From Mycolicibacterium aubagnense (GTDB taxonomy: Bacteria > Actinomycetota > Actinomycetes > Mycobacteriales > Mycobacteriaceae), in contig NZ_AP022577.1 in assembly GCF_010730955.1 (NCBI RefSeq), forward strand, positions 5,890,001 to 5,954,000: DNA of 64,000 nucleotides, written 5' to 3'. Positions within the stretch are counted from its first letter, which is position 1; every line of letters begins with the position of its first letter. This document shows, piece by piece, positions 1 through 7,117 of the stretch. Under the pieces are notes generated by a model that searched no databases, was not told where the DNA came from, and saw nothing but the letters and a program-made list of their open reading frames with translations. The translations under genes and the position numbers were made by a program.

Positions 1-242
1 CCGAACAGTGCCCGGTCACCCGGACCGGCCAGGCCGCCGGCGCGACCGTCATCGGTGGCGCCGCCGTCCAGGCTGGAGATCATGTTCGCCCGCACCCAGG
101 GCCGGTCGAGTTCGGCAGGGTAGCTGTAGAACGGCGTCAGCACCGTGTCGTCGCCGGTCTCGGCGCCGGCCGGGAAGGCAGCGCCAACCGCGCTGAGCTC
201 TGTGAGCTGCGTCGCAGCGTCGGGATCGGACACGTGAATCAT
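1..242 (-). CDS. RibD C-terminal-domain reductase, N-terminal part only
   Basis: The minus strand is open from an ATG at 242 to the window edge, so about 80 residues are visible. They include RPWVRANMISSLDGGAT followed by GRAGGLAGPGDRALF, the opening strand and substrate-loop pattern of the RibD-C / dihydrofolate-reductase-like fold (pyrimidine reductase family). In M. tuberculosis the homologue beside a ZapE-type ATPase is Rv2671. It probably reduces a pteridine or pyrimidine substrate with NADPH, but the visible part does not show which. It is divergent from the ZapE gene, with 25 bp between the two starts, so the promoters must overlap. The C-terminus lies outside the window. Confidence 0.8.
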   Translation of the reverse strand, partial: MIHVSDPDAATQLTELSAVGAAFPAGAETGDDTVLTPFYSYPAELDRPWVRANMISSLDGGATDDGRAGGLAGPGDRALF

Positions 243-267
243 TGCAACACGCCGCTATGGTGCTGTG

Positions 268-1311
268 ATGCCTGGGGCCAGCCAAGTCGCGCACCTGACC
301 GACCGTCACCCGACCGTCACGCCGGAAAGACTGGTAGCCGAGCTGGTTCCGCCGCCTACCTTCGCCGAGGTCAGCTTCGACACCTACCGGCCGGATCCGG
401 GCGAGCCGTCGCAGGCTGCCGCGGTCGTGTCGGCCCGCAAATTCTGCGAGGACGCGACGCGCCAGCGGGCCGGTAAGAAGAAGTTGTTCGGCAAGCGCGA
501 AGCGCTGCCCGGTGTCGGCATGTACCTCGACGGCGGCTTCGGTGTCGGCAAGACCCACCTCTTGGCGTCGACCTACTACACGCTGGCCGGAGCCGGCGCG
601 GGTCCGGCCGCATTCGCCACGTTCGGTGAGCTGACCCAGCTGGCCGGCGTTTTCGGCTTCACCGAGTGCATCGACCTGCTGTCCGATTATGTGGTCGTCT
701 GCATCGACGAGTTCGAGCTCGACGATCCCGGCAACACCACACTGATCTCGCGGCTGCTCTCGGCGCTGGTGGAGCGCGGCGTGTCCATCGCGGCGACGTC
801 GAACACGCTGCCCGAGCAGCTCGGTGAAGGGCGCTTCGCCGCGCAGGACTTCCTGCGGGAAATCAACACGCTGTCAAGCATTTTCACCACCGTCCGGGTC
901 GAGGGCCCTGACTACCGGCAGCGTGCACTGCCGTCGGCTCCGGTGCCGCCGTCGGACGACGAGGTGCGGTCCTGGGCCGTCGGCGTGGAAGGCGCCACGC
1001 TCGACGAGTTCGACGCCTTGTGCGCGCACCTGGCGACCATGCACCCGTCGCGCTATCACGCGTTGATCGAAGGCGTGCAACGGGTTTTCATCACCGGCGT
1101 GCACATGGTCTACGACCAGGCCGTCGCGCTGCGCCTGGTGTCGCTGATCGACCGCCTCTACGACGCCGGCATTCCCGTGGTGGCGTCGGGGGAGAAGATG
1201 AACACCGTTTTCAGCGAGGAGATGCTGGCCGGCGGCTTCCGCAAGAAGTACCTGCGTGCCACGTCGCGCCTGCTCGCGCTGACCCATGAGGGTACGCAGC
1301 TCCACGCCTAG
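268..1311 (+). CDS. zapE: ZapE/AFG1-family ATPase
   Basis: This 347-aa protein belongs to the AFG1/ZapE AAA-type ATPases, which are linked to cell division in bacteria and to protein quality control in mitochondria. The Walker A motif is GGFGVGKTHL (about residues 90-99), the Walker B motif is VVCIDEFELDD (about 145-155), and a sensor-like ATSNTLPEQL follows. Length fits the family. An in-frame GTG lies one codon upstream, so either could be the start. Its 3' end overlaps the convergent acetyltransferase gene by 4 bp. Neighbours match the Rv2671-Rv2667 order of M. tuberculosis, where the homologue is Rv2670c. Confidence 0.88.
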   Translation: MPGASQVAHLTDRHPTVTPERLVAELVPPPTFAEVSFDTYRPDPGEPSQAAAVVSARKFCEDATRQRAGKKKLFGKREALPGVGMYLDGGFGVGKTHLLASTYYTLAGAGAGPAAFATFGELTQLAGVFGFTECIDLLSDYVVVCIDEFELDDPGNTTLISRLLSALVERGVSIAATSNTLPEQLGEGRFAAQDFLREINTLSSIFTTVRVEGPDYRQRALPSAPVPPSDDEVRSWAVGVEGATLDEFDALCAHLATMHPSRYHALIEGVQRVFITGVHMVYDQAVALRLVSLIDRLYDAGIPVVASGEKMNTVFSEEMLAGGFRKKYLRATSRLLALTHEGTQLHA

Positions 1312-1844
1312 CGCTGGAGCGGCCGCACCAGCACGTAGTCGCTCTCGGTCCGCTCACCGAGCCGAAAGGTCTTGGTGCCGCTGACCTCGAATCCGTGCTT
1401 GCGGTAAAACCGTTGGGCGCGCCCGTTTTCCTGGTTGACGCCCAGCCACACACATCGGGCGCCGAGGTCCCGGGCGAATCCGACCGACGCATCCATGAGT
1501 GTCGCGGCGACCTTGCCGCCGTGGACGTCGGGCAGCACGTAGCACTTGGACAGTTCGACGGCCGGTCGCTCCGGCACCGCGCGTTGCACGTCGGCGTCGT
1601 CGATCACGCCGCGAATCAGCATGGTGTAGCCCAGGAGTCGGGTGTCGTCGTGGGCGACGAACACGGCGCGCTCGGGATCACGCAGGTACTCGTCGAAACG
1701 ATGCGCGGACAGATTGGCGGCGATGAAGGCGGCGATGTTCTCCGGCGTCGACGACGGCGGGCACGCCAGCGGGAAGGTCGCGGCGGCCACGTCAGCGAGT
1801 TCGGCGACATCGCCGGCGTGCGCCGCCCGCACCTGAACTGTCAT
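1308..1844 (-). CDS. GNAT family N-acetyltransferase
   Basis: A 178-aa GCN5-related acetyltransferase. It has the N-terminal strand MTVQVRAAHAGDVAELADV, the acetyl-CoA loop region LPDVHGGKVAATLMDASV, and the typical C-terminal NQENGRAQRFYRKHGF block. The substrate is unknown. I chose the ATG at 1844 because GGAGATT lies 5 nt upstream; a longer open frame exists but has no such site. The homologue in M. tuberculosis is Rv2669. It is convergent with the ATPase gene. Confidence 0.85.
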   Translation of the reverse strand: MTVQVRAAHAGDVAELADVAAATFPLACPPSSTPENIAAFIAANLSAHRFDEYLRDPERAVFVAHDDTRLLGYTMLIRGVIDDADVQRAVPERPAVELSKCYVLPDVHGGKVAATLMDASVGFARDLGARCVWLGVNQENGRAQRFYRKHGFEVSGTKTFRLGERTESDYVLVRPLQR

Positions 1845-1868
1845 CGGAATCTCCTTGTCCCCGGCCAC

Positions 1869-1905
1869 AAAACTGCCCCTGTCCGCACGGGGCAGGGGCA
1901 GTTTA
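1869..1905. terminator. Intrinsic terminator hairpin
   Basis: An 11-bp perfect inverted repeat (AAACTGCCCCT / AGGGGCAGTTT, 1870-1880 and 1894-1904) lies between the exported-protein gene and the acetyltransferase gene. The A and T tracts at its feet suit termination of the minus-strand gene ending at 1924. Confidence 0.75.
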
Positions 1906-1923
1906 TGTCGGATCGACAGCGGC

Positions 1924-2472
1924 TCAGGGGATCGGTGTGCCCGGCTGCCAGAGATTCCACTGTGCGAGGTGGGTGCCGGTCGCCGGGTTCAGCATGACCA
2001 CGTTGCTGACCAGACCGCGGTACACGTCCCAGTAGACGACACCGTCGACGGTGGCGCCCGCCGGTGCGTTCAGCAGCTTCAGTTCCAGTGCGTTGGGGTC
2101 GTCGGTGTGCTTGGACACGTAGGCATCGGCGAAGGGGGTGACACCGGTGAAGGTGGCGCCGGAGGCCATCCAGTAGGGGTTCGGTGTCGAGATGACGTGG
2201 ACCGTGACGTCGGACTTCCACGGTCCACCCTGATTGCGCCACCGCGGGGTGCCGTTCCAGGTCCAGCCCGGCGGTTCGTCGGACGGGAGCACGTTGTGCA
2301 CGGTGACGTCGGCGACCAGGCCCTTGTAGTCCACCCGCAAGGTGTCCCCGACGTTGCCGATGCTCGTCTCGGCAGCCGCCGACGGCGCCAGCGTGGCGGC
2401 CAGCAGGGTCAACGCACTGAGCAAACCCGCCAGCCAGCGGTAGGTCCTGTTGCCGTTCACGCCCGTGCTCAT
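1924..2472 (-). CDS. Exported MPT63-like (DUF1942) protein
   Basis: A 182-aa secreted protein. It has a Sec signal peptide (basic NRTYR, then WLAGLLSALTLLAATLAPSAAAE, probable cleavage after AAA near residue 34). A beta-rich mature domain ends in GVVYWDVYRGLVSNVVMLNP and QWNLWQPG, the pattern of the small immunoglobulin-like DUF1942/MPT63 family of mycobacterial exported proteins. The biochemical role is unknown. By position it corresponds to Rv2668, annotated there only as an exported protein. A terminator follows directly. Confidence 0.7.
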   Translation of the reverse strand: MSTGVNGNRTYRWLAGLLSALTLLAATLAPSAAAETSIGNVGDTLRVDYKGLVADVTVHNVLPSDEPPGWTWNGTPRWRNQGGPWKSDVTVHVISTPNPYWMASGATFTGVTPFADAYVSKHTDDPNALELKLLNAPAGATVDGVVYWDVYRGLVSNVVMLNPATGTHLAQWNLWQPGTPIP

Positions 2473-2595
2473 CGCGTCCTCTCAGTTATGACTGCATCGC
2501 ATGATGGCACACCGTCATCACGGCCTCGCCCGAATGGACTAGATCTGGCCACCTCAGCGAGGTCGGTGGACCGGTTTGTCCCTGTCAGCGGACGC

Positions 2596-3366
2596 TCACG
2601 CCTGCCCGGGCTGGCCTCCGGCCGACTGCTGGGCGGCGACGATGTCGCGGAGCATCTTTTCCAGCTCGGTTTCGAGGCGGCCCTTGTCGACCCCGAGGTG
2701 GTGCAAGGGTCCGTCGGTGTCCTCGGATTCGAGGAGTGCCAGCAGGATGTGTTCGGTCCCGATGTAGTTGTGCCCCAGCCGAAGTGCCTCGCGGAAGGTC
2801 AGCTCCAGCACCTTCTTGGCGGCGCTGTCGAAGGGGATCAGGGCCTTGGGTTCGGCGGTGCCGACGGAGACGGCGGTGGCCGTGCGGATCTGCTCGGCGG
2901 TGACGCCCTGGTTGGTCAGCAGGACCATGGCCAGTGAGCCCGGATCGGTGAGCAGTCCGAGCAACAGATGGTCGGGGGTGATCTCGGCGCTGCGCGACGT
3001 GTGTGCGGCTTGCTGGGCTTCGACGACGGCGGTCCGGGCACGCGGGGTGAACCGGCTGAATCCGTCCTTCGGATCCATGGTGTCGAACCGGGGTTCCTTG
3101 GGGACGAAGCGTTTCTGGGCGGCCTGTTTGGTGACACCCATGCTGCTGCCGATGTCGGTCCAGGACGCGCCCGAGCGGCGGGCCTGGTCGACGAAGTGGC
3201 CGATGAGATGGTCGGCGATGTCACCGAGGTGTTCGGCGGCGAGCATCGCGTCGGTGAGTTGGTCGAGCGGTTCGGTGTGCACCTTCTTGATCGCCTCGAT
3301 CAGGTCATCGAGGCGGATGGTGCCGGCGATCGGATTGGGGGTCGACGTATGTGCGGATTCGGACAT
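2596..3366 (-). CDS. clpC2: ClpC2-like protein (HTH plus Clp N-domain, no ATPase)
   Basis: A 256-aa protein. A helix-turn-helix segment ASWTDIGSSMGVTKQAAQKRF (about residues 66-86) is followed by a duplicated Clp_N domain (FTPRARTAVVEAQQAA..., ITPDHLLLGLL and NYIGTEHILLALLES). There is no Walker motif, so it cannot unfold proteins itself. The family is known in mycobacteria as ClpC2 (Rv2667, about 250 aa), which can sequester ligands of the ClpC1 N-domain and is reported to control its own expression. The two palindromes right upstream fit autoregulation through the HTH. Confidence 0.85.
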   Translation of the reverse strand: MSESAHTSTPNPIAGTIRLDDLIEAIKKVHTEPLDQLTDAMLAAEHLGDIADHLIGHFVDQARRSGASWTDIGSSMGVTKQAAQKRFVPKEPRFDTMDPKDGFSRFTPRARTAVVEAQQAAHTSRSAEITPDHLLLGLLTDPGSLAMVLLTNQGVTAEQIRTATAVSVGTAEPKALIPFDSAAKKVLELTFREALRLGHNYIGTEHILLALLESEDTDGPLHHLGVDKGRLETELEKMLRDIVAAQQSAGGQPGQA

Positions 3367-3368
3367 GC

Positions 3369-3414
3369 GTCAACCGTAGGTTGACGATAGGGAATCGTCA
3401 ACCGCAAGTTGACG
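3369..3414 (-). promoter_or_regulatory. Paired palindromic operators upstream of clpC2
   Basis: Two near-identical palindromes sit just upstream of the clpC2 ATG: GTCAACCGTAGGTTGAC at 3369-3385 and CGTCAACCGCAAGTTGACG at 3396-3414. Both have GTCAAC-N5-GTTGAC symmetry, with centres 28 bp apart. They overlap the likely promoter and end 5 bp before the stop codon of the upstream dedA gene. The obvious candidate ligand is the HTH of ClpC2 itself; that is inference. Confidence 0.7.
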
Positions 3415-3418
3415 AAAT

Positions 3419-4072
3419 CTACGAGTGGCGCAGGGTGTCCCAGTCGTGCTCGGTTTCCAGCTGCTCGATCGCCTTGGCCGTGCGTTCCTTCAGCACCAAG
3501 GTCACGGTCAAGGCGAGCAGGGCGCCGACCAGCAAGGCGACCCAGGAGAACCGGGCCAGCCACTTCTCGGCGGCGACGCCCAGGTAATAGACGACGGCGG
3601 TGGTGCCACAGGCCCACACCACGCCGCCGGCCGCGTTCGCCGCCAGGAAGTGGGGGTATCGCATCTTGAGAGCTCCGGCCAGCGGTCCGGCGAAGATGCG
3701 CAGCAGTGCGACGAAGCGGCCGAAGAAGACGGCCCAGACGCCCCAGCGGCTGAAGAGCCGGCGCGCCAGCGCGACGTGGCCCGGCCCGAAGTGTTTGGGA
3801 AACCGGCGGCCGAGTCGTTCGAACAGTGACATGCCGAAACGTCGGCCGATGCTGTATCCGATCGAGTCGCCGATGATGGCGCCGGCGGCGGCCGAGAGGC
3901 CGACGCCGGCCGGGTCGATGTCGAGGGTGTGCCGTGTCGACATGACGGCCGCCGCGACCAGAATGATCTCGCCCGGCAACGGGATTCCCAGGCTTTCCAG
4001 CCCGATCACGAGCCCGACCACGAGATACACCGCCAGCGGCGGGATCGATTGCAGCAGCGCGTCGACGTCCAT
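3419..4072 (-). CDS. dedA: DedA family membrane protein
   Basis: A 217-aa polytopic membrane protein of the DedA/SNARE-associated family, now linked to lipid-carrier flipping and membrane homeostasis. It shows the family signature: an N-terminal helix followed by ESLGIPLPGEIILVAAA, then GDSIGYSIGRRFG and FFGRFVALLRIFAGPLAGALKMRYPHFL. The conserved Glu in the re-entrant loop (LPGE) and the conserved Arg pair (GRF...LLR) are present. It is on the same strand as clpC2, but the clpC2 operators lie between them. Confidence 0.88.
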   Translation of the reverse strand: MDVDALLQSIPPLAVYLVVGLVIGLESLGIPLPGEIILVAAAVMSTRHTLDIDPAGVGLSAAAGAIIGDSIGYSIGRRFGMSLFERLGRRFPKHFGPGHVALARRLFSRWGVWAVFFGRFVALLRIFAGPLAGALKMRYPHFLAANAAGGVVWACGTTAVVYYLGVAAEKWLARFSWVALLVGALLALTVTLVLKERTAKAIEQLETEHDWDTLRHS

Positions 4073-4090
4073 GCCGCTAAGGATGCACTA

Positions 4091-4606
4091 CTACGGTGCG
4101 GGCGGCGCCGGGGCGGGCGCGGGTGCCGGGGCGGGCGCACCGCCACCGCCGCCGAGGGTGCCGAGAATCGCGATCGCGGCACGCGCCTGCGGGGAGATGT
4201 TCGGTCCGGGTCCAGGGGAGTCCGGCGCGGCATCGGTGACGTGCCAGGGCTGGCAGCCGCTGGTCTTGAATGCCTTGTCGGTCGGATCGATGAGTACGAC
4301 CTGGGGCTTGGCGCTCATGGCGCTGTCGATGACGTTGTTCTTGGCGTGCGGGTCGACGTCGTTCATTCGGCGCCAGTAGCAGCGGTGATCACCGACGGGG
4401 CCGGCCGTGGCGTACGTGCCGGGCGCGATGTCCTTGCCGACGATGAACAGCCCGTCACCGTCGATGCTGGTCTTCGGGCCTGCGGCGCCGGGCGCTGCGG
4501 GGCCCGGAGGGGCGGGCGTGGGGTCGGCCACGGCGACGGCCATTGATGCGCCCCAGCTCACCACAGCCAGTGCCGCGGCAGCGGCGATCGACGTCTTTGA
4601 GCTCAT
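4091..4606 (-). CDS. Exported Ala/Pro-rich conserved mycobacterial protein
   Basis: A 171-aa protein with a signal peptide (SSKTSIAAAAALAVVSWGASMAVAVADP). A short folded domain follows (GLFIVGKDIAPGTYATAGP, HRCYWRRMNDVD, GCQPWHVTDA), then a Gly/Ala/Pro tail ending in AP repeats. The PGTY...CYW motif recurs in small secreted actinobacterial proteins of unknown function. I started it at the ATG at 4606 because the signal peptide begins there; the open frame extends further but adds a charged segment before the signal. Confidence 0.65.
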   Translation of the reverse strand: MSSKTSIAAAAALAVVSWGASMAVAVADPTPAPPGPAAPGAAGPKTSIDGDGLFIVGKDIAPGTYATAGPVGDHRCYWRRMNDVDPHAKNNVIDSAMSAKPQVVLIDPTDKAFKTSGCQPWHVTDAAPDSPGPGPNISPQARAAIAILGTLGGGGGAPAPAPAPAPAPPAP

Positions 4607-4661
4607 GACGACAAAGTTTAGCTCTTCTAGCAATGTGCGTGGGGTGCGCAGTGGTGCAGAA

Positions 4662-4706
4662 AACACCGCAGGGCGTGGGCCGTCGTGGCCCACGCCCTGC
4701 GGTGTT
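4662..4706. terminator. Strong 20-bp-stem terminator
   Basis: A perfect 20-bp inverted repeat (4662-4681 and 4687-4706, loop GTCGT) lies just downstream of the small exported-protein gene ending at 4718. Confidence 0.8.
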
Positions 4707-4717
4707 GGTGTGCGAGA

Positions 4718-5047
4718 TCAGTGCGGCAGCAAGCTGCCGAGCACGCCGACGGTCTGCTGTCCGAGGAACGTGCCCAGCTGGCCGGTGTTCTGCTCGTAGT
4801 AGCTGCCGGCCACACCGGTGTTGTGGTTGTAGTAATTGCCCGCCTGGCCGAGGGCCTGCTCGTTGGCGGTGCCGAACGAACCGATCGCGTGGTTGAGCTG
4901 GGTGCCGAACTGGCCGATCGCCTGGATCGGGTTCGGCGGCGGCGGGGTTGGGGCGGCCGAAGCGGCGCCGGCTCCGGCGAGCGCGACGATTGCGGCGCCT
5001 CCGGCCAGCGCGATCGATCCTGCGATGCGAGTGGTGATGTTAGCCAT
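4718..5047 (-). CDS. Small secreted protein with Gly/Asn/Gln-rich repeats
   Basis: A 109-aa protein with a clear signal peptide (ANITTRIAGSIALAGGAAIVALAGAGAASAAP). The mature part has about 80 residues, with loosely repeated blocks IGQFGTQLN, IGSFGTANEQ, LGQAGNYYNHNTG, VAGSYYEQNTG and QLGTFLGQQT. This is a mycobacterial-type secreted protein of unknown function. A GGAGG-like site precedes the ATG. The strong terminator downstream suggests a single-gene unit. Confidence 0.65.
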   Translation of the reverse strand: MANITTRIAGSIALAGGAAIVALAGAGAASAAPTPPPPNPIQAIGQFGTQLNHAIGSFGTANEQALGQAGNYYNHNTGVAGSYYEQNTGQLGTFLGQQTVGVLGSLLPH

Positions 5048-5579
5048 GATTGGGTTCCCTCCTGGAGCGAAACTCGCTTACAGCAAATATTTGTAGTCCA
5101 GATTCGGGCGCTTCGCAACCATATGAGCGAACTTTTCGGGAGTGTCTATTTTGAAGATTGGTATTTGCTGGGTAAATCGAGGGCGACCGCTGGTCTGATG
5201 CCGGGTGGGACGCGTGTGACATCACGCCGGCGTCGCCCGCCAAACCGGCGCCACCCTGTCGATAATATATTTGAACTGCAGCGATACCTGTCTCGTGACA
5301 CCTCTGAGTGGGTTGCTGGCCTGCGAGGTTCGACGCTGTGGAGGTTACGCCGATTGAATTAGCTACAGCGTGGGTCAATATCGCCCGATAGCTATTGAAT
5401 GAGACGGCTCGGTCTAGTTCATCGGTGCGTGGCAGTAAAGCGTTACGCGCCGCGCGAAGGGCGGCCGAGCGTGTTCACTGTCGCCCTGGCTTCGTGGCCT
5501 ACGGACGGTGTTGGGATGCCCTGGTGACGAGGCGCCGAAACGACTGCTCTATGACTGAATGACCAAAGGAGTCATAGGT
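5048..5579. other. Intergenic region without a gene
   Basis: This 530-bp stretch separates the small secreted-protein gene from the TetR remnant. It should hold the promoter of the gene starting at 5047. It includes an AT-rich patch near 5260-5272 that stands out from the GC-rich surroundings. I see no convincing coding frame on either strand. Confidence 0.5.
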
Positions 5580-5782
5580 ATGGCAGTCGCTTTCGCGTCC
5601 GGCGAAAAGGACGACATCGCACGCGTGCTGGTCGATACGGCCGAGCGGCTGTTCGCCACGCCCTGCTGAGTGTCATGCGGTCGGTCGGCCTGCTCGTGAT
5701 GAACAAGGACCGGTTCGGCGCCGACTACGACGCCGTGCTCGAGGCCACCATCCGGACCCTGGCAAGAGGGATGCTCCGATGA
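5580..5782 (+). pseudogene. TetR-family regulator remnant (central part deleted)
   Basis: Two short pieces look like the ends of one TetR-type regulator. A 29-codon frame (5580-5669) reads EKDDIARVLVDTAERLFAT, the usual start of the TetR DNA-binding domain, then stops. A second frame (5675-5782) reads MNKDRFGADYDAVLEATIRTLARGML, like the C-terminal helix of such proteins. The HTH recognition helix and the ligand domain are absent, so a large internal deletion is the simplest reading. The second piece overlaps the next gene's start by ATGA, as an intact regulator-membrane protein operon would. Confidence 0.55.
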
Positions 5783-6258
5783 AGCTTCTGGACAAGTGCG
5801 CCCGCGCCGCCGGCATGAGCGACGAGGCGTGGCGCCGCCACGCCAACCCATGGAGTGTGTGGACGCGATTCGCGGCTATCCCGCTGATGATGCTGGCGAT
5901 CTGGAGCCGCGTCTGGATCGGTTGGTGGGCGCTGGCGCCCGTCGGCGTCGTCGTCCTGTGGCTCTGGTGGAATCCGCGCGCGTTCGCGCCCGTCGACGAA
6001 CCGGTTGCCTGGTCGTCTCGCGGCATCTACGGCGAACGGCTCTGGCTGCAGGATCGTTCGAGCATGCCGGCGGGTTTCGCTGTGGTGCAACGAATTTGGA
6101 TCGTCGGCGCGGTGGTCGGTGCAGCGTTGCTGACATGGGGGCTCGCCGCGCTGCTCATCTGGCCGGCGGTGTTCGGCGCCGTACTCGTCGGGTACGGGCA
6201 GCTGTGGCGCATCGACCGGCTGGGCATCTTCTATGACGAGGTGGCCGTTGGTCGGTGA
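5779..6258 (+). CDS. DUF6653-like membrane protein
   Basis: A 159-aa protein with four hydrophobic segments in two pairs: FAAIPLMMLAIWSRVWIGWWALAPVGVVVLWLWW split over two helices near residues 30-65, and IWIVGAVVGAALLTWGLAALLIWPAVFGAVLVG near 110-145. The N-terminal DEAWRRHANPWSVWTRF and C-terminal GQLWRIDRLGIFYDE match what I recall of the DUF6653 family; function unknown. It was probably once controlled by the TetR gene whose remnant overlaps its start. Confidence 0.65.
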   Translation: MKLLDKCARAAGMSDEAWRRHANPWSVWTRFAAIPLMMLAIWSRVWIGWWALAPVGVVVLWLWWNPRAFAPVDEPVAWSSRGIYGERLWLQDRSSMPAGFAVVQRIWIVGAVVGAALLTWGLAALLIWPAVFGAVLVGYGQLWRIDRLGIFYDEVAVGR

Positions 6259-6315
6259 CCGGACTCATTTCGCACTTTGGCCGCGCCCGGGGGAGCGCTG
6301 CGCGAGAATAGGTCG

Positions 6316-6528
6316 ATGCCCGAGTCCAGCGAAGCACGAGCGATCGGTGAAGTCGTGACACGTCTGGCGGCTCGATACCCGTCACTCGACCCCGCGCGGA
6401 TTGCCACCGCGGTCCGGCAGACGCACGAAGGTTTCGCGTCGTGCAGAGTGCGGGATTTCGTGCCACTCCTGGTGGAGCGACACGTGCGCGCGGAGCTCGA
6501 TGAAGGCCTCCGGGCCACCGCGGTCTGA
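6316..6528 (+). CDS. Small three-helix-bundle protein
   Basis: A 70-aa helical protein: EARAIGEVVTRLAARYP, DPARIATAVRQTHEGFA, then FVPLLVERHVRAEL. This layout is shared by short mycobacterial proteins annotated as three-helix bundle dimerization domains. Function is unknown. I used the ATG at 6316; an upstream in-frame start at 6277 would add only low-complexity residues. Confidence 0.55.
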   Translation: MPESSEARAIGEVVTRLAARYPSLDPARIATAVRQTHEGFASCRVRDFVPLLVERHVRAELDEGLRATAV

Positions 6529-6550
6529 GTCGTTCGCTTACGGCCTCTGA

Positions 6551-6742
6551 TCAGCCTTCGCAAGCGATCCCGTCGCCATCACGGTCCTGGGACGCCTTGT
6601 AGTCCGGATCGCCCTGCGGGATGTTGTAGCGACCATCGGCGTGGGCTGCCGAACAGTTCTTGTAGCCGGATGCCAGTGCGGCAGGGGCGATGGCCACCCC
6701 GGCAGACGTGATCAGGGCAGCAACGATGAACGCACGCAACAT
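6551..6742 (-). CDS. Exported excalibur calcium-binding domain protein
   Basis: A 63-aa precursor: signal peptide LRAFIVAALITSAGVAIAPAALAS, then one excalibur motif, YKNCSAAHADGRYNIPQGDP...DRDGDGIACEG. The DxDxDG loop and two cysteines are the family signature for an extracellular calcium-binding module. The ATG at 6742 directly opens the signal peptide and has GAGG upstream. It is the last chromosomal gene before element 1. Confidence 0.8.
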   Translation of the reverse strand: MLRAFIVAALITSAGVAIAPAALASGYKNCSAAHADGRYNIPQGDPDYKASQDRDGDGIACEG

Positions 6743-6892
6743 TTTCGACCTCGGAGAGTTAGCTCGGAACGGCAATATGCCGATATTGCGAACTGGACGC
6801 TACCGGGCTTGTGCTGGTCTGTACGCGGAATGGGGAAATTCCTGCAGATTGGCTGTGAATGTATGTCTGGTTGCTGGTTGCAGGCTGAAAGT

Positions 6893-6921
6893 AAGAAAAG
6901 GCCCGGTTCGAAAACCGGGCC
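6893..6921 (-). terminator. Displaced terminator of the tRNA cluster
   Basis: A 9-bp GC-rich stem (GGCCCGGTT / AACCGGGCC, 6900-6908 and 6913-6921) is followed on the minus strand by a T-rich run. It sits 14 bp outside the left repeat of element 1. Read on the minus strand it would directly follow the CCA end of tRNA-Val(GAC) if the island were absent, so it is probably the original terminator of that tRNA operon. Confidence 0.65.
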
Positions 6922-6934
6922 TGTCCTGAAGATC

Positions 6935-6959
6935 GTGGTGCGCGATACTGGGATTGAAC
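6935..6959 (-). repeat. Left attachment repeat (att), copy of the tRNA-Val(GAC) 3' end
   Basis: The 25 bp are identical to 21007-21031 and equal the last 24 nt of tRNA-Val(GAC), including its encoded CCA, plus one base. After position 6959 the sequence no longer matches the tRNA, so this is the duplicated att core, not a functional tRNA. Confidence 0.9.
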
Positions 6960-7080
6960 TTGTACTAGTCGACCGTTTCGAGCGACAGTCTGAACTGCAA
7001 TGACAGGTATTTGAACTGCTAATACACGAAACAGTATCACGTGACATGAATTGACGCTAGGGACTTGGTCAGACTTGCCA

Positions 7081-7117
7081 GTTGCATGTTTGTTGCATGA
7101 AACTAGGGTCATGCAAC
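7081..7117. promoter_or_regulatory. GTTGCATG repeat cluster at the integrase start
   Basis: Two direct copies of GTTGCATG (7081-7088, 7092-7099) and one inverted copy CATGCAAC (7110-7117) surround the likely integrase ATG at 7111. They could be an operator for int or arm-type sites for integrase or excisionase. No binding data can be inferred beyond the repeat itself. Confidence 0.45.

Noticed and set aside
49-558. 169-codon minus-strand frame over the RibD/ZapE junction
   Set aside because: It runs antisense through the start of ZapE and in another frame of the RibD-like gene; composition is Arg-rich GC shadow.
1855-2937. 360-codon plus-strand frame
   Set aside because: It lies antisense to the exported protein and ClpC2 genes, both of which have family matches and ribosome sites.
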